A DNA stretch of 64,000 nt from Comamonas odontotermitis (lineage in GTDB: Bacteria > Pseudomonadota > Gammaproteobacteria > Burkholderiales > Burkholderiaceae_C). How positions within the stretch are numbered: the stretch's first letter is position 1; every line of letters begins with the position of its first letter. Below the pieces are notes generated by a model. The model was not told the DNA's origin and did not search any database. It saw only the letters and a list, made by a program, of their open reading frames with translations. The DNA is taken from the NCBI RefSeq assembly GCF_020080045.1, contig NZ_CP083451.1, forward strand, positions 868,001 through 932,000. The letters run 5' to 3'. The position numbers and the translations under genes were made by a program. Of this stretch, positions 63,984 to 64,000 are shown piece by piece.

Positions 63984-64000
63984 GGCCTCAGGCCAGTTTG

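Overview
This window is high-GC DNA from a betaproteobacterium, order Burkholderiales, most likely family Comamonadaceae (Comamonas or a close relative). The evidence is the gene content and order (urtABCDE-ureD back to back with ureABCEFG; ftsY - two M16 peptidases - rsmD - coaD; rhodanese - grxC - secB - gpsA; DUF3460 - scpA), the presence of Bug-type (TctC) orphan binding proteins, a DUF4148 secreted protein, and a dispersed short palindromic repeat of a type I recall from this family. No rRNA, tRNA, CRISPR array or prophage was seen. There is one insertion sequence.

Layout. (1) 1-11656: urea uptake and hydrolysis. The urea ABC transporter urtABCDE plus ureD run leftward. ureA, a HupE/UreJ nickel-permease-like gene, ureB, ureC, a GNAT acetyltransferase, ureE, ureF and ureG run rightward. 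The 351-bp gap between the arms holds two divergent -24/-12 (sigma-54) promoters with NtrC-like dyads between them, so both arms are probably nitrogen regulated. (2) 11680-17832: a leftward unit with a GGCT-like protein, a protein of unknown function, a fused beta-ketosynthase III/haem-oxygenase-like oxidase, a membrane desaturase, a sterol-desaturase-type hydroxylase and a Bug receptor. The middle four genes look like a compact lipid-modifying pathway that I cannot match to a described one; this is the best candidate for a new system. (3) 17993-24056: rpoH, cutA, a DeoR-type regulator and a very large secreted calcineurin-like phosphoesterase with a C-terminal sorting-type tail. (4) 24124-31663: housekeeping genes ftsY, an M16 peptidase pair, rsmD and coaD, then a hydrolase and a metallopeptidase. 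(5) 31791-35657: an envelope-stress-like group (BON lipoprotein, DUF883, a 53-residue DUF1328 protein) beside a CHASE3 histidine kinase, a LuxR-type response regulator and a lone receiver. (6) 35823-47000: moeB, ctpA, gpmA, rhodanese, grxC, secB, gpsA, small secreted proteins, a hydroxyisobutyrate-dehydrogenase-type enzyme, an M20 peptidase and lysA. (7) 47184-52729: lysR, a nucleoside permease lipoprotein, a second M20 peptidase, a DTW protein and an intact IS481-family element with a TCTAGG duplication. (8) 52761-63983: fused pabB-pabC, a CHMI-type isomerase, scpA, DUF3460, a BamE-like lipoprotein, a SulP transporter, a Bug receptor overlapping a BMP-family protein that lacks a signal peptide, a small lipoprotein, metG and a TlpA-like thioredoxin.

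At least ten copies of one degenerate palindromic repeat (a run like GCTAT..AATAGCTGCTGGCGCTT...AAGCGC) lie between genes. One copy lies inside ftsY in its variable linker, and a weaker one lies in the linker between the two domains of the ketosynthase fusion. Start sites were chosen from Shine-Dalgarno sequences and family lengths; non-ATG starts are proposed for rpoH (GTG), the rhodanese gene (GTG) and the SulP gene (TTG). All family assignments come from reading motifs and from memory; no database search was run.
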